From Azonexus hydrophilus (GTDB lineage Bacteria > Pseudomonadota > Gammaproteobacteria > Burkholderiales > Rhodocyclaceae): a stretch of DNA of 64,000 bases. Position numbers and translations under genes: made by a program. The first letter of the stretch is position 1. Every line of letters starts with the position of its first letter. The stretch is from NCBI RefSeq assembly GCF_001956855.1, contig NZ_MTHD01000002.1, forward strand, positions 372,001-436,000, read 5' to 3'. Shown here piece by piece: positions 36,616 through 45,866 of this stretch. The notes below the pieces were generated by a model that was not told where the DNA came from, did not search any database, and saw only the letters and a program-made list of their open reading frames with translations.

Positions 36616-37565
36616 GACGGGAACAAGGCCAGTGCTTCGAGGCAGCGTTGCTGGTGCGCCTCGCCGCTGCCGGCGGGAATTTCCTGCCCGGGTAGCGAGA
36701 GCGCGAAATGCAGGTGCCGGCTGCCGGCTTCCAGCACCCAGGCGGTCAGCATCGACAGCCGCGTTTCGTCAGCCAGTGCGGGGTCGGTTGCCGACCAGGC
36801 AAGATCCAGTTCGGCATCGCTGCCGCCGGCAAATTGTTTGATCAGCAAGGGGCGCTGGCCGTTGTCACGGGCGCTGGCCTTCCAGGCGACATGGCGCAGC
36901 GAGTCGGCCGGCTGGCGTTCGCGAAAGCCGGAGAAGTCTTCCTGTCCCCCCTGGCCGTTGCTGATGCCGCCCAAGGGGCGCAGCGTGTTTTCCGGGAGCG
37001 GGGTGGGGCGCGGACAGGGATATACCAGGCAGCGCATGGCGGGCTGCAGATAACTCCAGGCGGTGAACAGGCCGAGCGGGTAACGGGTGCTCAGACGTAC
37101 CCGCGGCAGCGCCATCCAGCCACGCCGATGGCTGCCGACAGGGACCGTGATTTTTGCCCGGTCATGGCCGTTGACCGCAACAATTGCCGACATTCCCTTG
37201 TCGGCCTCGAAAACCAGGCTGCGTCGGGTCATCGGCCGATCGTTGTCGAGGATCAGCTCGAATTCGGCCTTTTCGCCGACAAAAACCGGCGCGCAGCGGC
37301 CAGGTGTGATGCTCAGACCGTGCAGGTTGCGGAAAGTGTGCACCATGCCGCTGATGCCGATCCCGGCCAGCAGGAAAACCAGCGCGTGGCCCAGCGCCAG
37401 GTTGTAATTGATGGCGCCGATCAGCATGACGACAAGGGCCAGCGCAAACAGCAGACCGCCGCGCGACGGCACGATGAAGATGCGCCGCTGGCCCAGCCGG
37501 ATGCTGGTTGTCCCGTCATCCTGCCAGCGGAACAGGCGCTGCTGCAGATTGTCGATCAGACGCAC
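36612..37565 (-). CDS. DUF58 domain protein
   Basis: 317 residues. Two N-terminal membrane helices (GGLLFALALVVMLIGAINYN; LALGHALVFLLAGIGISGMV) are followed by a long soluble domain. That domain contains the DUF58 core in FSGFREYQ-type sequence (here EDFSGFRERQPADSLRHVAW, then KASARDNGQRPLLIKQF). DUF58 proteins pair with MoxR AAA+ ATPases and resemble von Willebrand A-type scaffolds. It sits 5 nt after moxR and overlaps tgpA by 4 nt. Confidence 0.9.
   Translation of the reverse strand: MRLIDNLQQRLFRWQDDGTTSIRLGQRRIFIVPSRGGLLFALALVVMLIGAINYNLALGHALVFLLAGIGISGMVHTFRNLHGLSITPGRCAPVFVGEKAEFELILDNDRPMTRRSLVFEADKGMSAIVAVNGHDRAKITVPVGSHRRGWMALPRVRLSTRYPLGLFTAWSYLQPAMRCLVYPCPRPTPLPENTLRPLGGISNGQGGQEDFSGFRERQPADSLRHVAWKASARDNGQRPLLIKQFAGGSDAELDLAWSATDPALADETRLSMLTAWVLEAGSRHLHFALSLPGQEIPAGSGEAHQQRCLEALALFPS
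37170..37184 (-). repeat. Interspersed motif copy ATTGTTGCGGTCAAC
   Basis: A copy of ATTNTTGCGGTCRAC inside the DUF58 gene, in the sense orientation of that gene (reads I-V-A-V-N). Confidence 0.45.
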
Positions 37566-37570
37566 GGCGT

Positions 37571-38518
37571 TCAGGGAATGGCGACGCTGCTGATCAGGGC
37601 GTCGATGTCGCTGGTGCCGGCAAGGCCGCCACCCTGCGCGGAATGCAGGCGATGGCGGGCGACCGACGGAAACACCGCCTGCACATCGTCGGGCAGCACC
37701 ATGTCGCGTCCGGCCAGCCAGGCCCAGGCCCGGGCAGCGGCCAGCAGGGCCAGCCCGGCTCGCGGCGACAGGCCGTGGCGGAAGCTCGGGCTGTGGCGGC
37801 TGGCGGCGACCAGTGCCTGGATGTAGTCGATCAGCGCCGGCGCCACATGCAGGTTGGCAATCTCCGCCTGCAGTTGCGGCAACTGCTCGGGGGGCAGCAG
37901 GCTGGCCAGTTGTTCGACTGCCTGGCGCCGGCCACCGGAAGCCAGCAGCGCGCGTTCGGCGTCGCGGCCGGGATAGCCCAGTTCGATGCGCATCAGGAAG
38001 CGGTCGAGCTGCGATTCGGGCAAGGGAAAGGTGCCGATCTGGTGTGCCGGATTCTGCGTGGCGATGACGAAGAACGGGTGGGGCAGGGCGCGCGTTTCGC
38101 CTTCGCTGGTCACCTGGCCTTCTTCCATGGCTTCGAGCAGGGCGCTCTGGGTCTTCGGCGTGGCCCGGTTGATTTCATCGGCCAGCACCAGTTGCGAGAA
38201 CACCGGCCCGGGAACGAAGCGGAAGCTGCCCTGCTCGCGATCGAAGATCGAGACGCCGGTTATGTCGGCGGGCAGCAGGTCGGCGGTGAACTGGATGCGC
38301 GCGAACTGCAGGCCGAGCAGGCGTGCCAGGGTATGCGCCAGCGTTGTCTTGCCCAGGCCGGGCAGGTCCTCGATCAGCAGGTGGCCGCCGGCGAGCAGGC
38401 AGGCGGCGGCCAGCCTGACCTCGGTTTCCTTGCCGAGGATGATCCGGTTGGCAGCGTCGAGCACCGGCATGAAGGCATGCGGTCGACTGCCCGTTTGATG
38501 TGTTTTTGTGTTGGTCAT
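37571..38518 (-). CDS. MoxR family AAA+ ATPase
   Basis: 315 residues. Walker A is GHLLIEDLPGLGKTTLAHTL, a slightly diverged GLGKT; Walker B is LVLADEINRATPKTQSALLE, followed by the sensor region VIATQNPAHQIGTFPLPESQ. MoxR ATPases act as chaperones that activate partner proteins with a vWA/DUF58 domain. It is the first gene of the moxR-DUF58-tgpA-mltB operon on the minus strand. Confidence 0.94.
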   Translation of the reverse strand: MTNTKTHQTGSRPHAFMPVLDAANRIILGKETEVRLAAACLLAGGHLLIEDLPGLGKTTLAHTLARLLGLQFARIQFTADLLPADITGVSIFDREQGSFRFVPGPVFSQLVLADEINRATPKTQSALLEAMEEGQVTSEGETRALPHPFFVIATQNPAHQIGTFPLPESQLDRFLMRIELGYPGRDAERALLASGGRRQAVEQLASLLPPEQLPQLQAEIANLHVAPALIDYIQALVAASRHSPSFRHGLSPRAGLALLAAARAWAWLAGRDMVLPDDVQAVFPSVARHRLHSAQGGGLAGTSDIDALISSVAIP

Positions 38519-38641
38519 GCAGCTTTCCGTTCGGGGAGGCAGTTCTGACGCATTCTAATGCTTGAAGCGCCTCGGGAAATAAGACGATAATGATTCTTCG
38601 ACGAGCGCCATCCAGTGCGCCGCATCGCAGAGAGAGAACAA

Positions 38642-39568
38642 GTGACGACCACTGCCTTCATCACCCATCGCGACTGCCAGTTGCATGACATGGGTACGCA
38701 TCACCCCGAATGCCCGCAACGTCTGACCGCCATCAACGATCACCTGATCGCCCAGGGTATCGACGCTTATTTCGTTTATTACGACGCACCGCTGGCGACC
38801 TTCGAACAGTTGATGCGCGTGCATCCGGCATCGCACCTTGAACGCATCAAGCGCGCCTCGCCGGAACTCGGGGTTGTCCATCTCGACCCCGATACGGCGA
38901 TGAACCCGCACACCTGGCAGGCTGCCCTGCGTGCCGCCGGTGCCGGTTGCCTGGCGGTCGACCTGGTAATGAGCGGCGAATCCGAGAATGCCTTCTGCGC
39001 CGTTCGCCCGCCCGGTCACCACGCCGAAAAGGCCAACCCGATGGGCTTCTGCTTCTTCAACAATATCGGTGTCGCCGCCCGCCATGCGCTCAAGGTGCAC
39101 GGTCTGGAGCGCGTCGCCATCATCGATTTCGACGTGCATCACGGCAACGGCACCGAAGACTGCTTTGCCGGCGACGAGCAGGTGCTGATGTGCAGCATTT
39201 TCCAGCACCCGTTCTACCCGTACTCCGGTGCCGACAAGCCGGCCGCCAACATGTGCAACGTGCCGCTGGCTGCCGGCAGCGGTGGCGAAGAGTTCCGCGA
39301 CGCGGTGCTGCAGGTATGGACGCCGCGCCTCAAGGAATTCAAGCCGCAGATGATCCTCATCTCGGCTGGTTTCGACGGTCACTACGAAGACGACATGGGT
39401 GGCCTCAAGCTGCTCGAGAAGGATTTCGCGTGGTGTACCGATCATCTGAAGAAACTGGCGGCGGAAATGTGCGACAAGCGCATCGTCTCCATGCTCGAAG
39501 GTGGTTACGTGATGACCTCGCTGGCGCGCAGCGTCGGCGCGCACCTGCGGGTGCTGGCCGATCTCTGA
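38642..39568 (+). CDS. Histone deacetylase-like / acetylpolyamine amidohydrolase family protein
   Basis: 308 residues from GTG 38642 (AGAGAGA upstream; an in-frame GTG at 38615 is possible). Zn-hydrolase motifs of the HDAC fold are complete: HHPECPQRL near the N-terminus, RPPGHHAEKANPMGFCFFNN, the metal-binding DFDVHHGNGTEDCF, ISAGFDGHYEDDMGG and the C-terminal LEGGYVMTSLARSV with the active-site Tyr. Bacterial members deacetylate acetylpolyamines or small amides; the natural substrate here is unknown. It is followed by a terminator that overlaps the lysC promoter. Confidence 0.93.
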   Translation: MTTTAFITHRDCQLHDMGTHHPECPQRLTAINDHLIAQGIDAYFVYYDAPLATFEQLMRVHPASHLERIKRASPELGVVHLDPDTAMNPHTWQAALRAAGAGCLAVDLVMSGESENAFCAVRPPGHHAEKANPMGFCFFNNIGVAARHALKVHGLERVAIIDFDVHHGNGTEDCFAGDEQVLMCSIFQHPFYPYSGADKPAANMCNVPLAAGSGGEEFRDAVLQVWTPRLKEFKPQMILISAGFDGHYEDDMGGLKLLEKDFAWCTDHLKKLAAEMCDKRIVSMLEGGYVMTSLARSVGAHLRVLADL

Positions 39569-39580
39569 TGGCCGCTTCCT

Positions 39581-39625
39581 TTGGAAAAAGGCCGGGCTGG
39601 GGTAAAATCCAGCCCTCTTTTTTCA
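39581..39625 (+). promoter_or_regulatory. Overlapping terminator and candidate lysC promoter
   Basis: The stem GGGCTGG / CCAGCCC (39594-39600, 39609-39615) followed by CTCTTTTTTC can end the upstream gene. The loop contains TAAAAT (39603-39608), which with TTGGAA (39581-39586) and a 16-bp spacer forms a candidate sigma-70 promoter for lysC. RNA started near 39615 would begin just after the stem. Confidence 0.55.
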
Positions 39626-39653
39626 TGTTTCCAACGTTTTTACGGATAAATCC

Positions 39654-40874
39654 ATGGCGTTGATTGTTCAGAAGTATGGCGGCACCTCGGTCGCCAATCC
39701 CGAGCGCATCAAGAATGTTGCCCGTCGCGTTGCCCGTTTCAGGGCGCAGGGGCATCAGGTCGTCGTCGTCGTCTCGGCGATGAGCGGCGAAACCAACAAG
39801 CTGATCGCACTGGCCAAGGAAATGCAGGCCACACCGGACCCGCGCGAACTCGACGCGGTGGTGTGTACCGGCGAACAGGTCACCACCGGCCTGCTGGCCA
39901 TGGGCCTGAAGGCCATCGGCGTCGATGCCAAGAGCTACACCGGCGCCCAGGTCAAGGTCCTGACCGACAGCACCTTCACCAAGGCGCGCATCCTGTCGAT
40001 CGACGAAGAGAACATTCGTCGCGATCTCGATGCCGGCAAGGTCGTCATCGTTGCCGGTTTCCAGGGCGTTGATGCCGACGGCAACATCACCACGCTTGGT
40101 CGCGGCGGCTCCGACACCTCGGGCGTTGCCCTGGCGGCGGCGCTGAAGGCCGACGAGTGCCAGATCTACACCGATGTCGATGGCGTCTATACGACCGACC
40201 CGCGCGTCGTGCCCGAAGCCAAGAAGCTCGATACCATCACCTTCGAAGAGATGCTGGAAATGGCCAGCCTCGGCTCCAAGGTGCTGCAGATCCGCTCGGT
40301 CGAATTCGCCGGCAAGTACAAGGTCAAACTGCGCGTGCTGTCCAGCTTCCAGGACGAAGGGGAAGGCACGCTGATCACTGTTGAGGAAGACAAGAACATG
40401 GAACAACCGATCATTTCCGGTATCGCCTTCAATCGCGACGAAGCCAAGCTGACCATGCTCGGCGTTCCGGACACCCCGGGCATCGCCTACCAGATCCTGG
40501 GCGCCATCGCCGATGCCAACATCGACGTCGACATGATCATCCAGAACGTCGGCCACGACGGCACCACCGATTTCTCCTTCACCGTCAACCGCGGCGAATT
40601 CGCCAAGGCCCAGGGCATCCTGGAAGGCGTCAAGCAGAAGCTCGGCGCCCGTGAAGTCACCGGCGACAACAAGATCTGCAAGGTCTCTGCCGTCGGTGTC
40701 GGCATGCGCTCGCACCCGGGCGTTGCCTCGAAGATGTTCAAGGCGCTGGCCGACGAAGGCATCAACATCCAGATGATCTCGACTTCCGAAATCAAGATTT
40801 CCGTCGTCCTCGACGAGAAGTACCTGGAGCTGGCCGTCCGCGTCCTGCACCGCACCTTCGGTCTCGACCAGTAA
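39654..40874 (+). CDS. lysC: Aspartate kinase
   Basis: 406 residues. The kinase domain begins MALIVQKYGGTSVANPERIK, with FQGVDADGNITTLGRGGSDT as the aspartate/ATP site. Two C-terminal ACT regulatory domains follow (about 265-400; DTPGIAYQILGAIADANIDV). It makes aspartyl phosphate for the Lys, Met and Thr pathways; length and ACT arrangement match the Lys+Thr-inhibited type. Inside the gene, ATG 40398 (Met249), preceded by GAGGA 10 nt upstream, could start a separate ~158-residue regulatory beta subunit, as in Bacillus and Corynebacterium aspartokinases. Confidence 0.95.
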   Translation: MALIVQKYGGTSVANPERIKNVARRVARFRAQGHQVVVVVSAMSGETNKLIALAKEMQATPDPRELDAVVCTGEQVTTGLLAMGLKAIGVDAKSYTGAQVKVLTDSTFTKARILSIDEENIRRDLDAGKVVIVAGFQGVDADGNITTLGRGGSDTSGVALAAALKADECQIYTDVDGVYTTDPRVVPEAKKLDTITFEEMLEMASLGSKVLQIRSVEFAGKYKVKLRVLSSFQDEGEGTLITVEEDKNMEQPIISGIAFNRDEAKLTMLGVPDTPGIAYQILGAIADANIDVDMIIQNVGHDGTTDFSFTVNRGEFAKAQGILEGVKQKLGAREVTGDNKICKVSAVGVGMRSHPGVASKMFKALADEGINIQMISTSEIKISVVLDEKYLELAVRVLHRTFGLDQ

Positions 40875-40878
40875 AAGT

Positions 40879-40907
40879 TTGACCAAAGGGCGCGGAGGCT
40901 ATATCAT
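40879..40907 (+). promoter_or_regulatory. Sigma-70 promoter of tRNA-Ser
   Basis: TTGACC (40879-40884) and TATCAT (40902-40907) with a 17-bp spacer, ending 23 nt before the tRNA. The arms GCGCGGA/TCCGCGC flank the -10. The promoter begins 4 nt after the lysC stop. Confidence 0.65.
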
Positions 40908-40930
40908 CCGCGCCTCGTTGTAGCAGGCAA

Positions 40931-41023
40931 GGACACGTGGCCGAGTGGTCGAAGGCACACCCCTGCTAAGGGTGCATCCGGGCAAAACCTGGATCCAGGG
41001 TTCGAATCCCTGCGTGTCCGCCA
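40931..41023 (+). tRNA. tRNA-Ser (anticodon GCT)
   Basis: 93 nt class II tRNA. Acceptor GGACACG/CGTGTCC, discriminator G, encoded CCA. Anticodon loop CTGCTAA (GCT). The variable arm is long and the T loop is GGTTCGAATCC. Confidence 0.95.
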
Positions 41024-41039
41024 AGCAATACGACGATTG

Positions 41040-41077
41040 ATAAAGCCCTTATCCTGCGATAAGGGCTTTATTTTTTT
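41040..41077 (+). terminator. Rho-independent terminator after tRNA-Ser
   Basis: A 13-bp perfect stem (ATAAAGCCCTTAT / ATAAGGGCTTTAT) with loop CCTGCG, then seven T. It also separates the convergent AraC gene. Confidence 0.9.
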
Positions 41078-41078
41078 G

Positions 41079-41981
41079 TCATGGCGGCGAGTGGCGCAGC
41101 TGGGCAATGTCCCGGCCCGGCGGTGTGCCGAACATGCGGCGATATTCCCGATTGAACTGTGATGGGCTTTCGTAGCCGACGTGATGCGCGGCGGATGCCG
41201 CATCGGTGTCGGTGGCCAGCATCAGCCGGCGTGCCTCGTGCAGGCGCATCTGCTTCTGATACTGCAGTGGCGTCATCGCGGTCAGTGCCTTGAAATGGTG
41301 GTGCAGCGACGATTTGCTCATGTTCGACAGGCTGGCCAGGCGGTCGATGCTGATCGGCTGGTCGAGGTTGCTCTTCAGCCAGTCGATGGCGCGGACGATC
41401 TGGTGGCTGTGGCTGCCGCTGGCGGCGGCCTGGCGCAGGCGGGAGCCGAGCGCGCTGGTGAGCAGGCGGTAGAGCAGTTCACGCTCGAAAATCGGCGCCA
41501 GCACCGGGATGTCGGCCGGCGCATCGAGCAGGCGGGCGAGGCGCAGCGCGGCGCCCTGAATTTCGGCACTGAGCATGCCGACGGCAATGCCACGGTCAAC
41601 GTTCCCCGGCAGCCTGTTTTGCGGGATGGCTGCAGCCAGTTCGCTGATCTTCAGCGGATCGAGCAGCAGCCCAAGGCCCAGATAGGGTTCGCTGGCCGAG
41701 GCCCGGGTGATGCGCGAGAACATCGGCAGATCGACTGACGAAATCAGGCAATGACGGGCGTCGTAATCGTAGGTCTCGTCGCCGACGGTGATCCGCTTGG
41801 CCCCTTGGACCATCAGCGCAAAAACCGAGGCCATGATGGCGCAGGTCGGGACGTCCGTACGCGAACCACGAAACAGCAGCAGGCCGGGGATCGCCGTCTC
41901 GACCGTCCCGTCATCCTGGCAATGGCGGTGAAGTATCGCGGCGATTTCGTCGCGCTGGCGGCTCAGCGTGGCATTGTCCAT
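41079..41981 (-). CDS. AraC family transcriptional regulator
   Basis: About 300 residues from ATG 41981 (alternatives ATG 42029 or TTG 42098; none has a strong ribosome site). An N-terminal AraC_N-type sensor domain comes first (PGLLLFRGSRTDVPTCAIMA). The two-HTH DNA-binding domain includes ISIDRLASLSNMSKSSLHHH, then FKALTAMTPLQYQKQMRLHE and VGYESPSQFNREYRRMFGTP. It is divergent from the iorAB-xdhC-mocA molybdoenzyme operon and very probably controls it in response to the enzyme's substrate. The ligand is unknown. Confidence 0.88.
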   Translation of the reverse strand: MDNATLSRQRDEIAAILHRHCQDDGTVETAIPGLLLFRGSRTDVPTCAIMASVFALMVQGAKRITVGDETYDYDARHCLISSVDLPMFSRITRASASEPYLGLGLLLDPLKISELAAAIPQNRLPGNVDRGIAVGMLSAEIQGAALRLARLLDAPADIPVLAPIFERELLYRLLTSALGSRLRQAAASGSHSHQIVRAIDWLKSNLDQPISIDRLASLSNMSKSSLHHHFKALTAMTPLQYQKQMRLHEARRLMLATDTDAASAAHHVGYESPSQFNREYRRMFGTPPGRDIAQLRHSPP

Positions 41982-42206
41982 GGCGCTGGAATCATTCGGT
42001 CGAGGTGAGGTCAGAGCGGCAGTATCCATGGCCGACAGCGTAGCGGTTTTGGCCGGGTCCGACGAGAGGCGGGATGTCGTTTCTGGAGGATCAGGCAATA
42101 AGTCTGCACGATTGGGTTATCGGCAGCCGCGCGCTCTCAACCACACTACTCGCATCAACAGCGCAATCGGGTTTGCCGCTGTTCTGCTTTTACGAGGAGC
42201 TTGCAG

Positions 42207-42665
<459 letters not shown>

Positions 42666-42676
42666 GGAGATAAATC

Positions 42677-44869
42677 ATGAGCGAAATCATCATTGAAAAC
42701 CTCAGCCGCCGCCGTTTCCTGCAAGGCAGCGCCGGCCTGACGCTGGGCTTTTGCCTGCCGGCCGTCGCTACCGCCGCCGCTGGCAAGCTGGGCGCCGCTG
42801 CTGCGGTCAACGCCGAAATCAACGCGTTTTTGCAAATCGGCACCGACAACAGCGTGACCGTCATGTCCAAGCACCTCGAAATGGGGCAGGGCACTTACAC
42901 CGGTCTGGCGACCATTCTGGCCGACGAACTCGATGCCGACTGGGCGCAGGTTCGCGTCGAAGGCGCTGCGGCCGATGCCAAACGCTACAACAACACTTTC
43001 TGGGGGCCGGCGCAGGGCACCGGCGGCAGCACGGCGATGGCCAATTCCTGGGAGCAGATGCGCAAGGCCGGGGCCAGCGGGCGGGCGATGCTGGTGTCGG
43101 CCGCCGCCAGGCGCTGGCAGGTTGGCGCGGCGGAGATCGTCGTGCGCGATGGCATCGTCAGCCATGCCGGCAGCGGCCGCAAGGCGAGTTTTGGCGAACT
43201 GGCGCTCGATGCCGCCAATGAAACCGTGCCGACCGAGGTCAAGCTGAAAGACCCGAAGGATTTCCGCCTGATCGGCAAGCAGGCCAAACGCAAGGACAGC
43301 GCAGCCAAGACCAACGGCACGGCGCAATTCACGCAGGACGTTTTCCTGCCCGGCATGCTGGTTGCCGTCGTTGCCCATCCGCCGCAATTCGGCGCCACGG
43401 TGAAGTCCTTCGACGCGAGCAAGGCGAAGGCGATCAAGGGTGTCGTCGATGTCGTGCAGATTCCGCAGGGCGTTGCCGTGCTGGCTACTGACACCTGGAG
43501 CGCCAAGAAAGGGCGCGATGCGCTGTCGGTGACTTGGGACGACAGCAAGGCCTTCAAGCTGGGCAGCGATGAAATCCTGGCCAAGTACAAGGAAATGGCC
43601 AAGAAGCCCGGGCTGGTCGCCAAGCAGACTGGCGACACGGCAAAAACCTTTGCCGGCGCCGCCAAGGTGGTCAGCGCTTCTTTCGATTTTCCCTACCTCG
43701 CCCATGCCGCGATGGAGCCGATGAACTGCGTCGTGCACCTCAAGGCCGATGGCTGTGAGGTGTGGAACGGCGAGCAGTTCCAGACCGTTGACCAGGGCCG
43801 GGTCGCCGCGCTGTTCGGCCTCAAGCCGGAACAGGTCAAACTCAACATGCTCTACGCCGGCGGCAGCTTCGGGCGCCGGGCCTGTACGCAGTCGGATTAC
43901 GTGCTGGAGGCGGCGCACATCGTCAAGGCGATCAACGGCAAGGCTCCGGTGAAGCTGGTCTGGCTGCGCGAGGACGACATGCGCGGCGGCTATTACCGGC
44001 CCATGTTCCACCACGCGCTGGAAGCGGCGCTCGACGGCAGCGGCCAGCTGGTCGGCTGGCGTCACCGGCTGGTCGGGCAGTCGATCATCACCGGCTCGCC
44101 GTTCGAAGCAATGCTGGTCAAGGACGGCATCGATCATGTTTCCGTCGAAGGTGCGTCCAATCTGCCGTACGCCATTCCCAACCTGCTGGTCGATCTGCAT
44201 ACGCCGACCGACATCGGCGTGCCGGTGCTCTGGTGGCGCTCGGTCGGTTCATCGCACACGGCCTACTCGACCGAGGTTTTCCTCGACGAAGTAGCGGCGG
44301 CGATGGGCAAGGACCCGGTCGCCCTGCGCCTCGAACTGCTGACCGGGCACCCGAAGCACGCCGGCGTGCTCAAACTGGCGGCCGACAAGGCCAACTGGGG
44401 AACGCCGCTCAAGGCAACCGCCGGCGAACGGCGCGGCCGGGGTGTGGCGGTGCATGAATCCTTCAGTTCGTTTGTTGCGCAGGTGGCCGAAGTCACGGTC
44501 AAAAAAGACGGTTCAATCAAGGTCGACCGCATCATTTGCGCGGTGGATTGCGGCACGGCGATCAACCCGGACAACATCCGCTCGCAGGTTGAAGGGGGCG
44601 TCGGCTTCGCGCTGTCCGCCGCCTTGCACGGCGAAATCACGCTCAAGGCAGGGCAGGTCGAGCAGGGTAACTTCGATGGCTATGCCCCGATCCGCATCGA
44701 TGAAATGCCGGTGGTCGAAGTGCACATCGTGCCGTCGGGTGCCGCGCCAACCGGCATCGGCGAACCCGGCGTGCCGCCGCTGGCACCGGCCGTGGCCAAT
44801 GCCATCGCCGCCGCCACCGGCAAGTTCCTGCACCGGATGCCGTTCAACACCGCTGAGCTGGTGGCCTGA
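42677..44869 (+). CDS. iorB: Molybdopterin-binding large subunit, isoquinoline 1-oxidoreductase beta-like
   Basis: 730 residues. A twin-arginine-type N-terminus (SRRRFLQGSAGLTLGFCLPA) indicates periplasmic export of the folded complex. Xanthine-oxidase-family Moco domains follow, including SKHLEMGQGTYTGLATILAD, WGPAQGTGGSTAMANSWEQM and the C-terminal Glu region PTGIGEPGVPPLAPAVANAI (GxGE). It hydroxylates N-heterocycles or oxidises aldehydes with water as oxygen donor; the actual substrate is unknown. The family usually passes electrons to a cytochrome c, but no such gene is next to it here. Confidence 0.9.
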   Translation: MSEIIIENLSRRRFLQGSAGLTLGFCLPAVATAAAGKLGAAAAVNAEINAFLQIGTDNSVTVMSKHLEMGQGTYTGLATILADELDADWAQVRVEGAAADAKRYNNTFWGPAQGTGGSTAMANSWEQMRKAGASGRAMLVSAAARRWQVGAAEIVVRDGIVSHAGSGRKASFGELALDAANETVPTEVKLKDPKDFRLIGKQAKRKDSAAKTNGTAQFTQDVFLPGMLVAVVAHPPQFGATVKSFDASKAKAIKGVVDVVQIPQGVAVLATDTWSAKKGRDALSVTWDDSKAFKLGSDEILAKYKEMAKKPGLVAKQTGDTAKTFAGAAKVVSASFDFPYLAHAAMEPMNCVVHLKADGCEVWNGEQFQTVDQGRVAALFGLKPEQVKLNMLYAGGSFGRRACTQSDYVLEAAHIVKAINGKAPVKLVWLREDDMRGGYYRPMFHHALEAALDGSGQLVGWRHRLVGQSIITGSPFEAMLVKDGIDHVSVEGASNLPYAIPNLLVDLHTPTDIGVPVLWWRSVGSSHTAYSTEVFLDEVAAAMGKDPVALRLELLTGHPKHAGVLKLAADKANWGTPLKATAGERRGRGVAVHESFSSFVAQVAEVTVKKDGSIKVDRIICAVDCGTAINPDNIRSQVEGGVGFALSAALHGEITLKAGQVEQGNFDGYAPIRIDEMPVVEVHIVPSGAAPTGIGEPGVPPLAPAVANAIAAATGKFLHRMPFNTAELVA

Positions 44870-44870
44870 C

Positions 44871-45866
44871 ATGGACAACCTGGATACGCAGGTTCTCGAC
44901 GCCGCCCGACGCTGGGCGGCGGCCGGACACCGTTTCGCGCTGATCACCGTCGCCTGCACCTGGGGGTCCGCCCCCCGGCCGCCGGGCGCCTGGATGATCC
45001 TGCGCGACGACGGCCAGGTGCAGGGCTCGGTCTCCGGCGGCTGCATCGAGGACGACCTGATCCTTCGCGCCGCCGCTGGAGAATTCACTGGCAACGCGCC
45101 ACGCCTGTTGCGGTACGGCGTCACGGCCGACGAAGCGCACCGCTTCGGCCTCCCGTGTGGCGGCACGCTGGAACTGGTACTTGAACCGGCCCCGGACGCC
45201 GCCTTGCTCGAACAACTGGCACAGCGCATCGCCACCGGCCAGCTGGCCCGGCGGCGGGTGGCGCTGGCCTCCGGCATCGTCAGCATTGAAGGCGGCTGCG
45301 CCGGCGACAGCCTGCAATGGGACGGCGAAACGCTGGTCACCTTGCACGGCCCGGCCTGGCGCCTGCTGATCATCGGCGCCGGCCAGATCTCGCGCTACCT
45401 GGCGAGCATGGCGCAGGCGCTGGGCTATCGCGTCTACATCTGCGATCCGCGCAGTGAATACGCCGACGGCTGGGATGTGCCGGGTAGCGAACGCATCGCT
45501 GCCATGCCGGACGATGCCGTCACCGAACTCGGCCTCGACCCGCGCAGCGCCGTCGTCGCCCTGACCCATGACCCCAAGCTTGACGACATGGCCCTGCTGG
45601 AAGCGCTCAAGTCGCCGGCCTTCTATGTTGGCGCCCTCGGCTCCCGGACCAACAACAGCAAGCGCCGCGAGCGCCTGCTGCAGTATTTCGATCTCTCGCA
45701 AGCCGAGGTCGAACGCCTGCACGGCCCGGTCGGCCTGCCCATCGGCAGCCGCACGCCGCCGGAAATCGCCGTCTCGATCCTGGCCGAAATGACGGCGGTG
45801 AAAAATGGTCAGAATTTGCCGTCGACCGCAACAATCGCCGATCCGTACGCCTGCCAGACCACATGA
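44871..45866 (+). CDS. xdhC: XdhC/CoxI family Moco insertion protein
   Basis: 331 residues from ATG 44871, 1 nt after iorB. The N-terminal XdhC domain is ITVACTWGSAPRPPGAWMIL then GSVSGGCIEDDLILRAAAGE. The C-terminal Rossmann domain is WRLLIIGAGQISRYLASMAQ, with YVGALGSRTNNSKRRERLLQ and GLPIGSRTPPEIAVSILAEM. XdhC proteins sulfurate and insert the molybdenum cofactor into hydroxylases, so this is the maturase for IorAB. The end overlaps mocA by 4 nt. Confidence 0.93.
   Translation: MDNLDTQVLDAARRWAAAGHRFALITVACTWGSAPRPPGAWMILRDDGQVQGSVSGGCIEDDLILRAAAGEFTGNAPRLLRYGVTADEAHRFGLPCGGTLELVLEPAPDAALLEQLAQRIATGQLARRRVALASGIVSIEGGCAGDSLQWDGETLVTLHGPAWRLLIIGAGQISRYLASMAQALGYRVYICDPRSEYADGWDVPGSERIAAMPDDAVTELGLDPRSAVVALTHDPKLDDMALLEALKSPAFYVGALGSRTNNSKRRERLLQYFDLSQAEVERLHGPVGLPIGSRTPPEIAVSILAEMTAVKNGQNLPSTATIADPYACQTT
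45821..45835 (-). repeat. Interspersed motif copy ATTGTTGCGGTCGAC
   Basis: A copy of ATTNTTGCGGTCRAC near the 3' end of xdhC, antisense to the gene. The coding frame there reads P-S-T-A-T-I, unlike other copies, which argues for selection on DNA rather than protein. Confidence 0.5.

Noticed and set aside
40885..40915. GCGCGGA/TCCGCGC inverted repeat after lysC as a terminator
   Set aside because: There is no T-run and the loop carries the -10 of the tRNA-Ser promoter; promoter use is the simpler explanation.
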